Source: Euglena gracilis
Taxonomy: Eukaryota; Euglenida; Euglenophyceae; Euglenales
Reading direction: 5' to 3'
Assembly (NCBI GenBank): GCA_039621445.1
Contig: CP154957.1
Location: 26,024,541-26,088,540, forward strand
DNA: 64,000 nt
Shown: in pieces, positions 50,257 to 61,800 of the stretch
Numbering within the stretch: the stretch's first letter is position 1
How the letters are laid out: each line of letters begins with the position of its first letter
The notes under the pieces: generated by a model
Told to the model about the DNA's origin: nothing
What the model saw: only the letters and a program-made list of their open reading frames with translations
Database searches by the model: none
Position numbers and translations under genes: made by a program

Positions 50257-51081
50257 ATGGACGATGGGAAGAAGTACCACGAAGTGAGGAGGCGTTCCAG
50301 ACAAGAAGAGCAGTACGCCTCTGATGAAGCCTGGGAAGAGGCACTCCGTCAACGATATGGGGACCGCTACAAAGACAAGGCCCAGAGACAGGCCATGAGG
50401 CAGCAGTCCAGAAAAAGAAGGAAGCTGGACATTGAGCAGAGCTGCCAGGAGTACCGTGATCCCTACGAGCAGCGGGAGTACCAGCCCCGCGGCAGTGGCG
50501 ACAGACGGGTACAGCGGGAGTATCAGCCCCGCTGCAGCCCCAAACGTGATGACCCCAGGCAGCAGGAGTATCAGCCATGCAGCCCCATACAGCCCAGGCA
50601 GCGGGAGAGACAGCCCCGCAGCACCAGACGGTCCCCCCATCCAGCAGGGCCCAGGCAGCAGGAGAGACAGAGACAGCCCTGCAGCCCCACTTGGCAGGAA
50701 CCCCAGCCCCGCCTGGAGCCCAAAGCTGCAGCATCTTCATCATCTAACACAGATCAAGCCCTCCAACGAGGCATGTGGGACATGGACCTGACTCCGAGGA
50801 GCAGGGTGGAGATGGAAAAGAACAGCAGAAGCAAGCTGGACATGGACATGGCGCTGCTACAGCTTCATCAACACCAGCTGCAACAGATGCAGCAGCTGCA
50901 GCAAATGCTGCACAACCAAACCAGACTCCTGCAGCCCACCCCCCTCGACATGCACCAGGAAGCCCAGCCACCTCCTCCATATTCCCCACCCCGAGCATCG
51001 ACAAGATCGACCTCAACCCATCGTCACCCTCTACTTCATCATCACCCTCCTCAGCATCATCATCATCATGCAGCCAGGTGA
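50257..51081 (+). CDS. ORF1 of the non-LTR element
   Basis: ATG 50257 (MDDGKKYHEV). Basic, Arg/Gln/Pro-rich, with six or so short repeats of REYQP/QERQP type. A Gln/Leu-rich helical segment (LLQLHQHQLQQMQQLQQML) and a His-rich end follow. This composition suits an RNA-binding ORF1 protein; no RRM or zinc finger is seen. It overlaps ORF2's ATG by 14 nt in a different frame. Confidence 0.6.
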   Translation: MDDGKKYHEVRRRSRQEEQYASDEAWEEALRQRYGDRYKDKAQRQAMRQQSRKRRKLDIEQSCQEYRDPYEQREYQPRGSGDRRVQREYQPRCSPKRDDPRQQEYQPCSPIQPRQRERQPRSTRRSPHPAGPRQQERQRQPCSPTWQEPQPRLEPKAAASSSSNTDQALQRGMWDMDLTPRSRVEMEKNSRSKLDMDMALLQLHQHQLQQMQQLQQMLHNQTRLLQPTPLDMHQEAQPPPPYSPPRASTRSTSTHRHPLLHHHPPQHHHHHAAR

Positions 51082-52925
51082 AACGACCCACAGCCAGGAG
51101 AAGGTGCCCACATCGACATCATCATCGACATCACCGACATCGCTCCTCCAAAAAAATACACGAAACACCACCACTCTTCACATTGTTGTCGCTATCTCAT
51201 TGCGCATGAAGCCACCCCCCCCCTCCCATCAGAGTTGGAAACCCCACAGGTATGGGGGGAGACACCCCCAGAAACTGGAAAACATCCCGACAAGGGATTT
51301 AATGACCCAGATGGCCCAATCATGTGTGAAACAAAAAAGCATCCAGAAAAAATCTGGGACCACCCCCCCCCTCCCAAATGGGTCGGGACTGGAGCAGTCC
51401 AAGGCGAATACAACTGAAGTGGGGGAGCCGGGGAGCCCTTTCAGATTGGCAGCTGCTGGAGAGGAGACCCCCAGCTTGGTGGGCGGGGGGGCTGGGCCAA
51501 GGCTCAGCCCCGCCCGTCGCCAGCAAGGAGGAGACCCCCAAGTCGGCCCAACCCCCAAAAGGGGAACGGAGGACCCCACAGCAGATGAAAGCGAGGCTGG
51601 GGGTCCCTTGTTCCCTCTGCCTGCCTCCCTGCTTGACCTGGCCCAGGAAAGTGGCCCCAGCTGGAACAACTCGGCCCCCTTCCGCATCTTCGCAGCACCC
51701 CCCCCTCGGCCACCCTATGCTTGGGATGGTACTCAGTGGGAGTACGGCGCCACGTTCCTCGGTGGCTGGGTGGAACAGCCGCCCGGGTTGCGGCAAGAAA
51801 CGGTGCCATCCCCTCCCCCAAGCCCGGAGGAAGGCCCACAAGACCCCCCGAGCTCAGAAGACCGCCCCTGCGGACGAACCCCCCGGGAGGAACTCCGGGC
51901 CAAGTTTTTGGCTCGGAGGGAGAGCAGGCGGCAGGCAGGGGGGGAGACCTGGACCGAAAAGGTGGCCCGCACCTTACGGCTCCTCATAGAGCGGTGGGAA
52001 TTCCACGGCCGGGAGATGGACTTCGTGCGCTGTCACCGCTTGTGGGGCGCACCCCTGGAGAGCGCAAGGGCGCCAGCCGCTGCACCGCCCCCCTCGCCTT
52101 GCCCGCGCCGCATCCCGACCAGGGGGGAGGCCATCCGCCTCGCTCAGGCGCTCCATGCTCAGCGCCCGGGTCATCTCCGGGAGGAGGGCCTCCAGTGGTC
52201 GCCCCCCCCGGCGCGGCCGAAACGACCGCCCCCAGCTGTCCCACCAGCTCCCCCATCGCCGCCACGACCCCGGATCGGACCCAGGAAACGCCTCGCCCCC
52301 TACCCCCCAGTGGCGTGCACGGCGGCGTGGCCGGACATCCCCGACCACCCTCCTCCCTGGCTGCACAAAGTGTGCTGCCTTCGCTGCACGTGGACGGACA
52401 TAGAGGTGCTCTATCACCGCCAGAACAAGGCAGTGTCGACTCGTGTACCCTACCTGTCTTGTGCCGCGCTGCCTTACCAGGGGCGGGGGGAAAATCTGCT
52501 GACATGTGGAGACATTGAGTCTAATCCCGGGCCCTGGTGTCTTCCAGGACCGGACTCTGGAGACCTCCTGCACATCCTACGCGGCCTCCAAATGAATGAC
52601 CTGTTTCTCATACGGCTCACCGACATGCCCCTGCCGGGCCCTGACGGGGGGCGACCCGCGCCTTTACTGCCTACCTACTACTACGTCCGGTGCACCCTCT
52701 GCGGGTCTCACACCACCACGTCTGGAGCCGGCTGGTGCCTGCAGCACCAGTCCAGCTGCCAAGTGCTGTCGGAAGCAGAGGCCGACATCTACGGGGATCA
52801 CCCAGCTACGGGGAGAGGAGAGGCGATCCTGACGGACGGTGATATCAACCCCCTGCCAGGACCTTCCTCGTCCCTTTCAGACTACATGCTGGACCCCATG
52901 TGGGTGTCATGGTGCCTTCACGAAC
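51068..52925 (+). CDS. ORF2, N-terminal part (before E2)
   Basis: ATG 51068. The first ~470 residues are Pro/Arg-rich without a known domain. A Cys-rich stretch (KVCCLRCTWTD) is followed by the 2A motif GRGENLLTCGDIESNPGP at 52481-52534. Next come a C-x2-C...H-x4-C-type segment (RCTLCGSHTTT, CLQHQSSC), DIYGDH and a degenerate 2A-like motif (52811-52864). It is in frame with the 3' part once E2 and one GAAC copy are discounted, so the pre-insertion ORF2 was a single frame of about 1,950 codons. Its own present stop (53027-53029) lies in the E2 LTR. Confidence 0.75.
52481..52534 (+). other. 2A-like ribosome-skipping motif 1
   Basis: LLTCGDIESNPGP has the full D-[VI]-E-x-N-P-G-P signature. Skipping would occur between Gly (52529-52531) and Pro (52532-52534). 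Confidence 0.85.
52811..52864 (+). other. Degenerate 2A-like motif 2
   Basis: GRGEAILTDGDINPLPGP keeps the GRG...LT-x-GDI frame and the PGP end but lacks the Glu and Asn of the active signature. Probably inactive. Confidence 0.55.
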
Positions 52926-53542
52926 TGTTGGGGGATGGGGATCCCGCTCGCCCGGGGGGGCTGCCGGTTTCGCTGGGGCTGCAACCACTGTTTTCCGGCC
53001 CTGGAGGGCTCAGGCCAGGGCCTTTGTGAAATTGTGCCCCATTTTCGAACATGTCAACAGGCGGTAAAGGGGGTGAGGTGTGCCCCCCCGACCCGGGGTC
53101 CCCAGTTGCCCCGCGTAGGATCTTTTTTTGCCACCATTGTTGGTTTTCCCCCATTTTCCAACTTGAACTTTTCAACTGAAAGGCTGAAGCAACAAAGACA
53201 AACCAACCCACCTACTTAGGTGAGCAAACCAGCAGCACAAGACAAACCTTGTTGAGAGGATGGGCAGGTACCTTGTGTTCACCTGCTGTTGGTGGGTAGG
53301 GACTAGTTGGAAAGCAATGCCTTGATTTCTTGAAAGAATTGAATTGATCCTTTTGATTGTTCAATTCTCAGGTGACTTTTCTGCTTCTGTGATTCTCAAA
53401 TCGAATTCTCAAATTCTTCTTGGGGTTTGCTGGGGTTCCAATTCAACTCGCGTGGCGGTTGACTTCCTCTGGTGGTTCCTACCGGGGGTTTTTGGGAATT
53501 TTCTGGGAAATTTTTGGCTGCCGACGCCAGCGGCAGCCGACA
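52926..53542 (-). repeat. E2 3' LTR
   Basis: TGTTGGGGGATGG to GCAGCCGACA, essentially identical to 58184-58800. The inner flank carries the polypurine tract AAGGGAGGGGG (minus strand, 53543-53553), as in E1. Confidence 0.95.
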
Positions 53543-56500
53543 CCCCCTCCCTTGCGACGTTAGTCGGTCCCGTTTTTCTGCCCCCCCCCCGAACAAAAAC
53601 GGGGAGAGTGAAATTGATTTTTTTTTTGTGGGGGGCGAAAATTCTGTGTTTTTTTTTTTTTGAAACGGGTCCTGTCGCTTTTTTTAAAAAAAAGTCTGTG
53701 TTACGAGTCTGACCCCCCCCAGCCATAATATCGGGCACCTTGGGGGACTCTGAAAAATCAGGTCTACGGGGGAAACCCCCCCACCCCTTTCCTCCGACAA
53801 GCATGGGGAACGGGTCTTTGAACACAAAATCTGAAAACCGATTCCAAACGAAACAAACTCTGGGCACTCCACCCCAAGGCCTAAGTCCCACGCTGCCCCC
53901 CTTGGTCAAAATTCTTTGTTATTTTTTGGCAGCTTTCGTTATGCGAGACTTCATTCGATTTCAATTTTTTTTAAAAAAATCAGGGACTTTGGCCAACAGT
54001 GCCTCAGAAAATGAATTGTGCGGGGAAAAGAAAAACAGAAACCCAGGCATTCCTTTCCAATTCGGGACAGAAAGGGTAAGGAAAAGGCAAACGGTGAGCA
54101 AAAGCGAAAAGGTGAGAGGGTAAGCGGTTATATGGAATAGTGTACAATGGGTGTGCGGGTTCGTGTGCATGTGCGGTTGTGTGTTTTGTGTGTATGCACG
54201 CTCACTTCCTTGTCATGCATTCCAACCGAAAACGACTGGGCCGTTTTTTTTTTTTTTTTTGAACGCAAAGAGAACAGGGCTTCACATTGGCCCTCAGCCA
54301 CTATATCACAGGGCTTTAGTGCCCACGTGGCTGGTTTTTTTTTTTTTTTCATTGGCCCACAACAGGGCCTATGGACGGAGGAGGGGTCATCTCCAGTCCA
54401 GGGTCCCCCCCCCCCCGAGTTCGGATGCCTCCAAGCTGTGTTCCATGAAAAAATGCCTTTGACCAATATCCAATAGTCCAAACCGAATCAAAAAACTGAG
54501 TTTTAAAACTCCAACTCGTTTTGCCGTCCACCGAAAAATTATCAAAATCCCAGGTTTTTCCAACTCTTTGTGTAAAAATCCTCCAGCAACAAAAATTCTC
54601 AAAAAAATTAAAAATCTGAGTCCAACCCAGGGCCTACAAAAGCCCTCAACAAGATCCAAAATTCCAACTGCCATATACAACAAACAAAGTCCAACCGAGA
54701 ACAACCAACCCAACAGAAGCGACATCCAGCAGCATACCGAGGGGCCAGGCCAATCAAGCTCAACCCTGGGCCCAACCGATTCAGTGGAGCCGTAAAACCA
54801 ACAAATCTGGCTTGCCAATTAAAATTCACTGCCCCCCCCCCCCCAATCACACGGGGCAATGGGGGTCAAATGGTCAAATGACATGGCAAACTCAAAAATA
54901 CTGAAAATTCAAATCCAATTTTCTCAGCCAAAGCGATTTTTTGCTGCCCCCCCCCCCCCAGTCACATGGGGCCATGGGGGTCAATCTGGCTTCAGCCTCC
55001 AAACAAAAAAATCACAAACCTGGGCCGTAATATCCAAACCGACTGAAATCTCACACATGTCAAAGGACGGGCCTTCACAATGTTGCCCCCCCCCCCGTCA
55101 ACCATTGTGGGGAGGGCCACAGGTTAAAAATTCCTGTCTGCAAAACTGAAATCCCCATTTGACGAAAAAAATGGGAAAAATGGATCTTTCATCAAACCCC
55201 GCCATATCTGGGGTATGACCAAAGCAATCACGGTCACAATTTGATGCAATCCTGTCCCCACCCAAACGTCTCACAGGGGTATCCAATTCTGAGTCAAAAA
55301 TTCCAACCGTAAAACCAAAACTGATTTTGATCCACCACACCAACAAAAAACAGGGCTAAACACAGCCCCCCCCCCCAGCTGCACGAGGAGGGGAGAAAAA
55401 ATGGCTCCAAACCACAAGCAAAATTCTGAGACCCAAAAACATGAAAAATCTGATTCAGCGCTGTGGGAGTCAACGGCCTGGACCTGGGCTTGGCCGTGCA
55501 TCGGGCCACTGCCCATGTGTGAGGTCAGCCATTAAACTTCACAGCACTTGAGTAAAATAAATACATCCACCATTCTGTGATTCCATAAACAATCCACAAT
55601 TGTAATCATGATAATCGTAATCCTGTGATTCAATTGCTTGGGTCTCATAAATGTCATTGTTCTTCCAATGTTCATAATCCCAGTCTTTGAAGTCGATTCT
55701 TTGCAAACTGTTGCATTTTTGAATTCAATCGATTCAATCAAAATCCTTTGAAGACTTGTCTGCTTTGTTGTTCAATGTCAATGTAATCATCATTGTCCCA
55801 GTCAACAAACTTGAACTTGTTGAGCAAATCATCAACCTTGAAATTCTCATATTCTTTTGTGTTGATTCTCTTCGGTGCTTCTGTTTGATTGATTGCTTGA
55901 ACCTGCATGACAAAGCACACACACACGCACAAAATTCACCACTGGCAACACAGAAGGCAGATTTCTGAATTTTCTCACTGAACCGAACCTGAAAATGCCA
56001 CTGAACTCTGAACCAGAACGGCACTTAAAATCTGATCATGATCCATCAAATGGGTCACACAAAAACTGTGTATGCAAGCCTCAAACTGCAAAAATTGCCT
56101 TTGGGAGTTTTGCATCGTGGGCCCTGTGTGTTTCTCCCATAAGCAAACTCCACAGCCGAAAAAATGCAACAGAAAGTGTAACCCACAGATCAACAGATTT
56201 TTTTCACTGTAAAACTGAACTGAATGCTGATGATGCCACTGATGGGCCCAAAAATGAATTTTCCTCAGGGTGTCCTTTACTCCTGGGTCAATCCACCTTG
56301 GTTCCCACTTGGACTGAAAATTGAAACCTTTCCTGAGCCCTTAGATGGGTGGCCACAGGGGTGTTTATTCCTGGCCTGGGTCTAGCCCCACCCTCGGAAC
56401 CCCTCTTTGCGCGCTTTCCAAAAAACTTTTTGGTTCGAGTGGTCCATCAGAGGTCTCCCCCCTCCTCAGGATTTGGCAAAAACCCAGATAAAGCCTGCCA

Positions 56501-57104
56501 CAGGACTGCTGGGCTGCCACACTCGAAAACCACAATAAAACTGGACTGAAAAAGCTCAAAAAACTGTGCCGATTCTCCAACACATGTCCCTGTCCGGGGG
56601 TAAAAGTTTCTCACTGGAAAAACTGTCCCGTGACAAAGGGACCAGAAAAAATACAAACCAAAATTCCACCTGAAATGACTGATTGGTCCCCGTCTGGGAT
56701 GGTGACACATGTCCACACCGTGCCCCACCCCAAATGACATTTGGGACAACCGAAAACTGAAAACTCTGAAACTGATCACTGATCTGGCTGCCTGAACACT
56801 AGGAGAAATTCCCAAGCATCGTGGCTGGGCGTCTCCATTTAAGTGAAAGCAACTGGGGGAAAAACATGCACCCCAGAAACCAGATTCAAAAAATGTTTGA
56901 CTTGGCTGTTTTTCATAAGCCAAACTCTGTAAATTGAAAATCCAGATTTAAATTCTGGCTGATTGCGCATCTGACTCCAACACCAGATCACCATGAGAAG
57001 TATGAAACAAAAATCACAAAGCCACAAACAAACCACAAAAACATACTGATCACTGTAAAGTGCTGTGCGGTGCCAGTCAGTGGTTAGACCTGCTGAAAGA
57101 AAAC
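53543..57104. other. E2 internal non-coding region
   Basis: 3.5 kb without a credible gene. It holds several C-runs, two T-runs near 54245 and 54335, a GTGTGTG-rich stretch (54145-54190) like one in the E1 3' region, and the pol-like remnant at about 56345-56420. It is probably the decayed remains of an E1-type internal sequence. Confidence 0.6.
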
Positions 57105-58412
57105 TCACCACCACCACTGATGCGGTGGAAACCACCCCCAGCTGTTCCAGGGATTTGCAAACCAGTCCCAACCCCACCAATCGTGAAACCAACTTGGTCT
57201 TAAAAACTGAAAGTCGTTCCAACTGTTTTTGGCAGGTCTCCAGAATTTTTTTGTCTGTCTGAATTTCCTTGGCTGCGTGGCAAAATCTGAGGAAGATTTT
57301 TCAGAAGACACTGATGACGGCTGCAGATTTGTGACATGTCCAGAATTCAGGTTCACAGACACAAAATTTTCTGGACTTGGAAATTTTTCACTGGGCTGTA
57401 ACTTTTCAGCGATTTGTAATTCAAACATTTTCAGCCGTTCCTCCAGAATCTTTTCTTCACTCTCCAGCCGTTTTGACAGAGCCTCGCCCTTCTCACACAG
57501 GGACTGGATCCTTTCAGAAAAACGATTTTCAATTTCACTGCAAGTTCGCGTGAAAAGGTCATGAAAACCATCTGCCAAATTTCGCAGACGGGTTTCAATT
57601 TCAGCCATCCGTCCCTCCAAGTGGCTGGACTCACTTTGGCTGGGCACTTCCTCCAGTTTCGTCAGCCTCTCGTTCAGAGAAAAAGTGTTTGAAAACAATT
57701 CTGTGATACCTGCCTCAACTTTTTGCCACCACTCATCCCAAGGGTCATAAAAAGTTTCAGGTTTTGTGACCTCTGAAGTTTCCACACTGTCTGATTTAAC
57801 ACTCAGCTGTCCGGATTCAGATTCACACCGCACACCTCTTATGTGCAAAACATTTGGACAAGGGTCAACACTTTCTGGTTTAATTTCAGGTTCTTCTGGC
57901 AGTGAACTTGTTGGGCTTACCCCTGATGTTTTACAAGATTGACATGGAGAACATGAATCAGGGCCATGAGAATGTCCAATGGCTGCTTCACATCTGAGCC
58001 TCCAAAACTCCCTCTGAGACGCTAGAATTTCAGCCTCCCTTTTTCTTTGTTCCTCTGTTTGGGTATCACTGAATTCAATTCCCAACAATTTGAATTGGTC
58101 ACAGTATTCTTTGATTTCTCTTTCATCAACGGAATCTAAAAACTCTTCACTGACAGAGTCAGTGAAGCCACCTCTGCGTACCATGTTGGGGGATGGGGAT
58201 CCCGCTCGCCCGGGGGGGCTGCCGGTTTCGCTGGGGCTGCAACCACTGTTTTCCGGCCCTGGAGGGCTCAGGCCAGGGCCTTTGTGAAATTGTGCCCCAT
58301 TTTCGAACATGTCAACAGGCGGTAAAGGGGGTGAGGTGTGCCCCCCCGACCCGGGGTCCCCAGTTGCCCCGCGTAGGATCTTTTTTTGCCACCATTGTTG
58401 GTTTTCCCCCAT
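57105..58412 (-). CDS. E2 gag-like protein (starts in the LTR)
   Basis: ATG 58412 (MGENQQWW) lies in the LTR, and the frame is open through the primer site (MVRRGGFTDSVSEEF, parallel to MVSRGRLTDFVSEVF in E1). The middle is acidic with a CXXC pair (CSPCQSC). About 100 residues of coiled coil follow (GRMAEIETRLRNLADGFHD, SEEKILEERLKMFELQI). The C-terminus is strikingly Trp-rich (FHDWWGWDWFANPWNSWGWF). It could package E2 RNA or co-assemble with E1 gag through the coiled coil. No capsid-core motif. Confidence 0.65.
   Translation of the reverse strand: MGENQQWWQKKILRGATGDPGSGGHTSPPLPPVDMFENGAQFHKGPGLSPPGPENSGCSPSETGSPPGRAGSPSPNMVRRGGFTDSVSEEFLDSVDEREIKEYCDQFKLLGIEFSDTQTEEQRKREAEILASQREFWRLRCEAAIGHSHGPDSCSPCQSCKTSGVSPTSSLPEEPEIKPESVDPCPNVLHIRGVRCESESGQLSVKSDSVETSEVTKPETFYDPWDEWWQKVEAGITELFSNTFSLNERLTKLEEVPSQSESSHLEGRMAEIETRLRNLADGFHDLFTRTCSEIENRFSERIQSLCEKGEALSKRLESEEKILEERLKMFELQIAEKLQPSEKFPSPENFVSVNLNSGHVTNLQPSSVSSEKSSSDFATQPRKFRQTKKFWRPAKNSWNDFQFLRPSWFHDWWGWDWFANPWNSWGWFPPHQWWW
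58167..58183 (-). promoter_or_regulatory. E2 primer-binding site
   Basis: The minus strand next to the 5' LTR reads TGGTACGCAGAGGTGGC. It has the TGG...GCAGAGG frame of E1's site but one differing base. The primer tRNA is not certain. The site also encodes gag residues MVRRG. Confidence 0.6.
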
Positions 58413-58800
58413 TTTCCAACTTGAACTTTTCAACTGAAAGGCTGAAGCAACAAAGACAAACCAACCCACCTACTTAGGTGAGCAAACCAGCAGCACAAGA
58501 CAAACCTTGTTGAGAGGATGGGCAGGTACCTTGTGTTCACCTGCTGTTGGTGGGTAGGGACTAGTTGGAAAGCAATGCCTTGATTTCTTGAAAGAATTGA
58601 ATTGATCCTTTTGATTGTTCAATTCTCAGGTGACTTTTCTGCTTCTGTGATTCTCAAATCGAATTCTCAAATTCTTCTTGGGGTTTGCTGGGGTTCCAAT
58701 TCAACTCGCGTGGCGGTTGACTTCCTCTGGTGGTTCCTACCGGGGGTTTTTGGGAATTTTCTGGGAAATTTTTGGCTGCCGACGCCAGCGGCAGCCGACA
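58184..58800 (-). repeat. E2 5' LTR
   Basis: 617 bp, flanked on the right by the GAAC target duplication. It contains the gag start on the minus strand. Confidence 0.95.
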
Positions 58801-61800
58801 GAACTCGGTATCAGCCCGGACAGATGGCCGTCGGTGGACGCCTTTGCGGAAAGGCACAACAGCCAGTTCGCCTCCTTCTGGGATGAGTCCACGAATGCCT
58901 TCCGCCAGCCATGGTATCGGCCCGAGGCCCTGTGGATGAACACGCCGTTCTGCATGCTGCCGCAACTGCTGCAACATGGCCTGCGACATGGTATACACGC
59001 CGTGGTCCTGGCTCCAGAATGGTCCCCTGCCCTGCCACACTTGCAGGCGGTAGCCTTGCGGTCCGCGCTGCTGCCTAAGGCCCCCCTCTTCCGCGTCCGC
59101 GGCACTGCGCTCCTTCCACACCCTCGCTGGCGCACTTGGTGTCTCTACCTCCACATCAAGCCACCAGCACACAATAGTCCGCAGCGGTCATCCGAAGGGC
59201 TGAAGCACCCGCCTCCTCCTGCCCAGCCACTGCGTCACCGTCACGTCCCGTACCTCTCCTCCAACGATCTGCCCCCCATGAACGAATGGGTCCGCGATGC
59301 CTTTGACCCTGAACGTCCGTACGAACTCAACGTGGGCGGCCGGGATTTCGTCCTATGGGGCGATGGTCTCTGGGATTCTCGCTTCCAGCCCGAGGACCCA
59401 TGCCCTCTCTGCAAGGGCTCCCATTGGCCGTGGGTGCGGTGCAGTCTCCTGCACGGCGATGACGCCGTCTCGTTGCTCACACGTCAACCGACAATTCGCG
59501 TGACCCGTGAGACGTCCTGCTGTCGCAGCTCTCTGCTGCCGTCTCGACGCTGCGACGCCTGCAAAGCCCTGACAGGCAGGGGATCCCTGCTAACATGCGG
59601 CGACATCCACCTCCACCCAGGACCTTCGGCCTCTTCGGTGACACGCGGCCCCCGCACCTCGCCGCTGCACACCTACCCCACACAGCCGCGCCCGCCGCAC
59701 AACCGGCTAGGGTCCTTCCGGACAGGTCGTGGGAGTCTTCTGACCTGCGGCGACATCGAGAGCAACCCTGGTCCCTCAGGTGACCGGCAGGCGCCCACCG
59801 TCGGCAAGAAACGCAGCGCAGCACCGGCTAGTCCCAGGAACGCACCACCGGCGGAGTCTATTCCGGACCTAGCACACCCCGCCGACGACGTGCCAGCGAC
59901 CATGGTCATCGACCGTAACGGCAATGGCTCGGACCTTCGCCAGATCAACGCCCCGCGTCTCATTATTCCACCGCAGCCCGCCAACCTGCAGGAGATCCTC
60001 CTCTGCCGCGCCAACACGGTCCTCCACGTCCCGGCTGCAAACCAGCGTGAGGTGACGGAAACCATGGCCGACGCCATCATCGAGTATGTCACCAAACCAA
60101 ATGGTAACGCTCACTTTGCCGTCATGGCTTTCCCCAAGCTGGTCCTGCGCACTGTCCCGACCAGTGGCCGGGAAGCCGCAGAGGATGTTTCCACAGCCAT
60201 CTCCAGGCGCACCCAGCTCTTCAGGCAGGGCCATTACCCGACATTAATGACAGAGCTCCGGTTGGCCACGAATCTGCCGCCCTCGTCGGTGGAGACACGC
60301 ACTGCCAAAAAAGCGCGCGTCGAACCCTCGTCGGTGCCCGACGCTGTTCTCCGGCGCGCCCGCACTCTGGTGGGAGAAGGTGCTCCAGCCAAAGCACTGC
60401 AGGTCCTTCTGTCCGAGGGAACGCACCGCTCCAGTGACCCTGCAGTGTGGGCCAAGCTGCAGGACCTGCACCCAACGGGTCGGCCAGTCAACCCCAATAA
60501 CCTGCCGGGGAAGCTACCGCCGTTCCCGGACGGTCAACGCATCCGGTGGGAGGAGCTCCTGCGCGAGGCCATCCTGCGCTTCCCACGCACATCATCCCCC
60601 GGCCCCTCCGGTATGCGCCCCTGTCACTTACAAGACGCTGTCCGCCGCCCTGGTCACGGCGCACGCCTTCTGACAGCACTGGGCCTGCTGGCCGCAGCAT
60701 GGGTTGAGGGCAACCTGCCTTCGGACCACGCCACAAGTTGGTGCTCCGCCAACCTGACCCCCCTGCGCAAAAAGGATGACGGGGTAAGGCCGATCGCAGT
60801 GGGTGAAACCCTCCGCCGCTTGGTGGGAAAGGCGCTCCTTCACACCGGAGCCGCCAAGCACCAAGTTGCCCGGCTGAGCTCCCTTCAAGTTGGGGTGGGA
60901 GTCTCCAACGCAGCTGAATCCGTCGCCATCACGGCCCAAAATCTGGTCAGGAAGCTAGACCCCATGGGCAACTGGGTGGTCTTGCAGGTTGATTTGAAGA
61001 ATGCCTTCAATACCCTTGACCGCACGGTGCTGCTCCAAGAAGCGCAAACGCGCACACCCGCGCTGTTCAACTACCTGCGGTTTGCGTACGGGCAACCGGC
61101 GCACTTGTTCAGCGACGGACGGGTTCTCCCATCCACCAGGGGCACGCACCAGGGCTGCCCTTTGGGCCCCATTGGCTTCGCAGTGGGTCTCCAAACCATA
61201 GTTGAAACAATTGCACAACAAGCGGAACTCCTCTGGTCTTCCTGGTACCTGGACGACGGCTTGCTGATCGGTGAGCCTGCGATGTTGCAGAAGTGCCTGG
61301 ACTTTCTACGAGTGGAGGGCGAACGTACCGGGGTGCAACTGAACTTGGCCAAATGCGTGGCCTGGGGTCCTGCCGCAGCCCGCATTCCGGGGCGAGAGCA
61401 CCTCCAGTTGGTACCCTGGACCGAGGGCTCTGGCATCACTGTCCTTGGCTGCCCAGTCGATTTCCCAACCACCACCGGCCACACGGCGGCTGCCTGGGCG
61501 GAAGCCACGGGCCGAATTGAGAGAGCCACTGACCTGGTCACCTCTGTCTCTGATCCACAGCTTGCGCACCACCTGCTCCGGTCCTGCTTGGATGGTTGCA
61601 AGGTAAACCACCTCCTACGCGCTTCAGACTCCTATGAGGCCCAAGAGGAAGTCGCTCGGTGCGGAGAGACCATCTTCACCGCCTTCGAAGACATCCTTGG
61701 CCGAGCACTCAACGCCGACCAACGACAGCAGGCAGCCCTCCCCCTCTCTGACGGCGGATGCGGTCTTCGCATCCCTGCCGCCTGTCAGGGCGCGGCCCGC

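Larger units (their letters stand above)
52922..58804 (-). mobile_element. E2: non-autonomous LTR retrotransposon inside ORF2
   Basis: The LTRs at 52926-53542 and 58184-58800 are both 617 bp. The target duplication is GAAC (52922-52925, 58801-58804). Only a gag-like ORF is present. The polypurine tract, primer-site position and gag start resemble E1, and about 56345-56420 matches the E1 pol region near 41165-41235 at the DNA level. It looks like an E1-family derivative that lost pol. Confidence 0.9.

Noticed and set aside
51229-52573. Minus-strand frames opposite ORF2
   Set aside because: High-GC antisense shadows; the plus strand carries 2A and zinc-finger motifs.
58678-58800. Native start of the RT protein at 58678
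   Set aside because: That stretch is E2 LTR sequence read in a fortuitous open frame with a TTG first codon; the native frame comes from upstream of E2.
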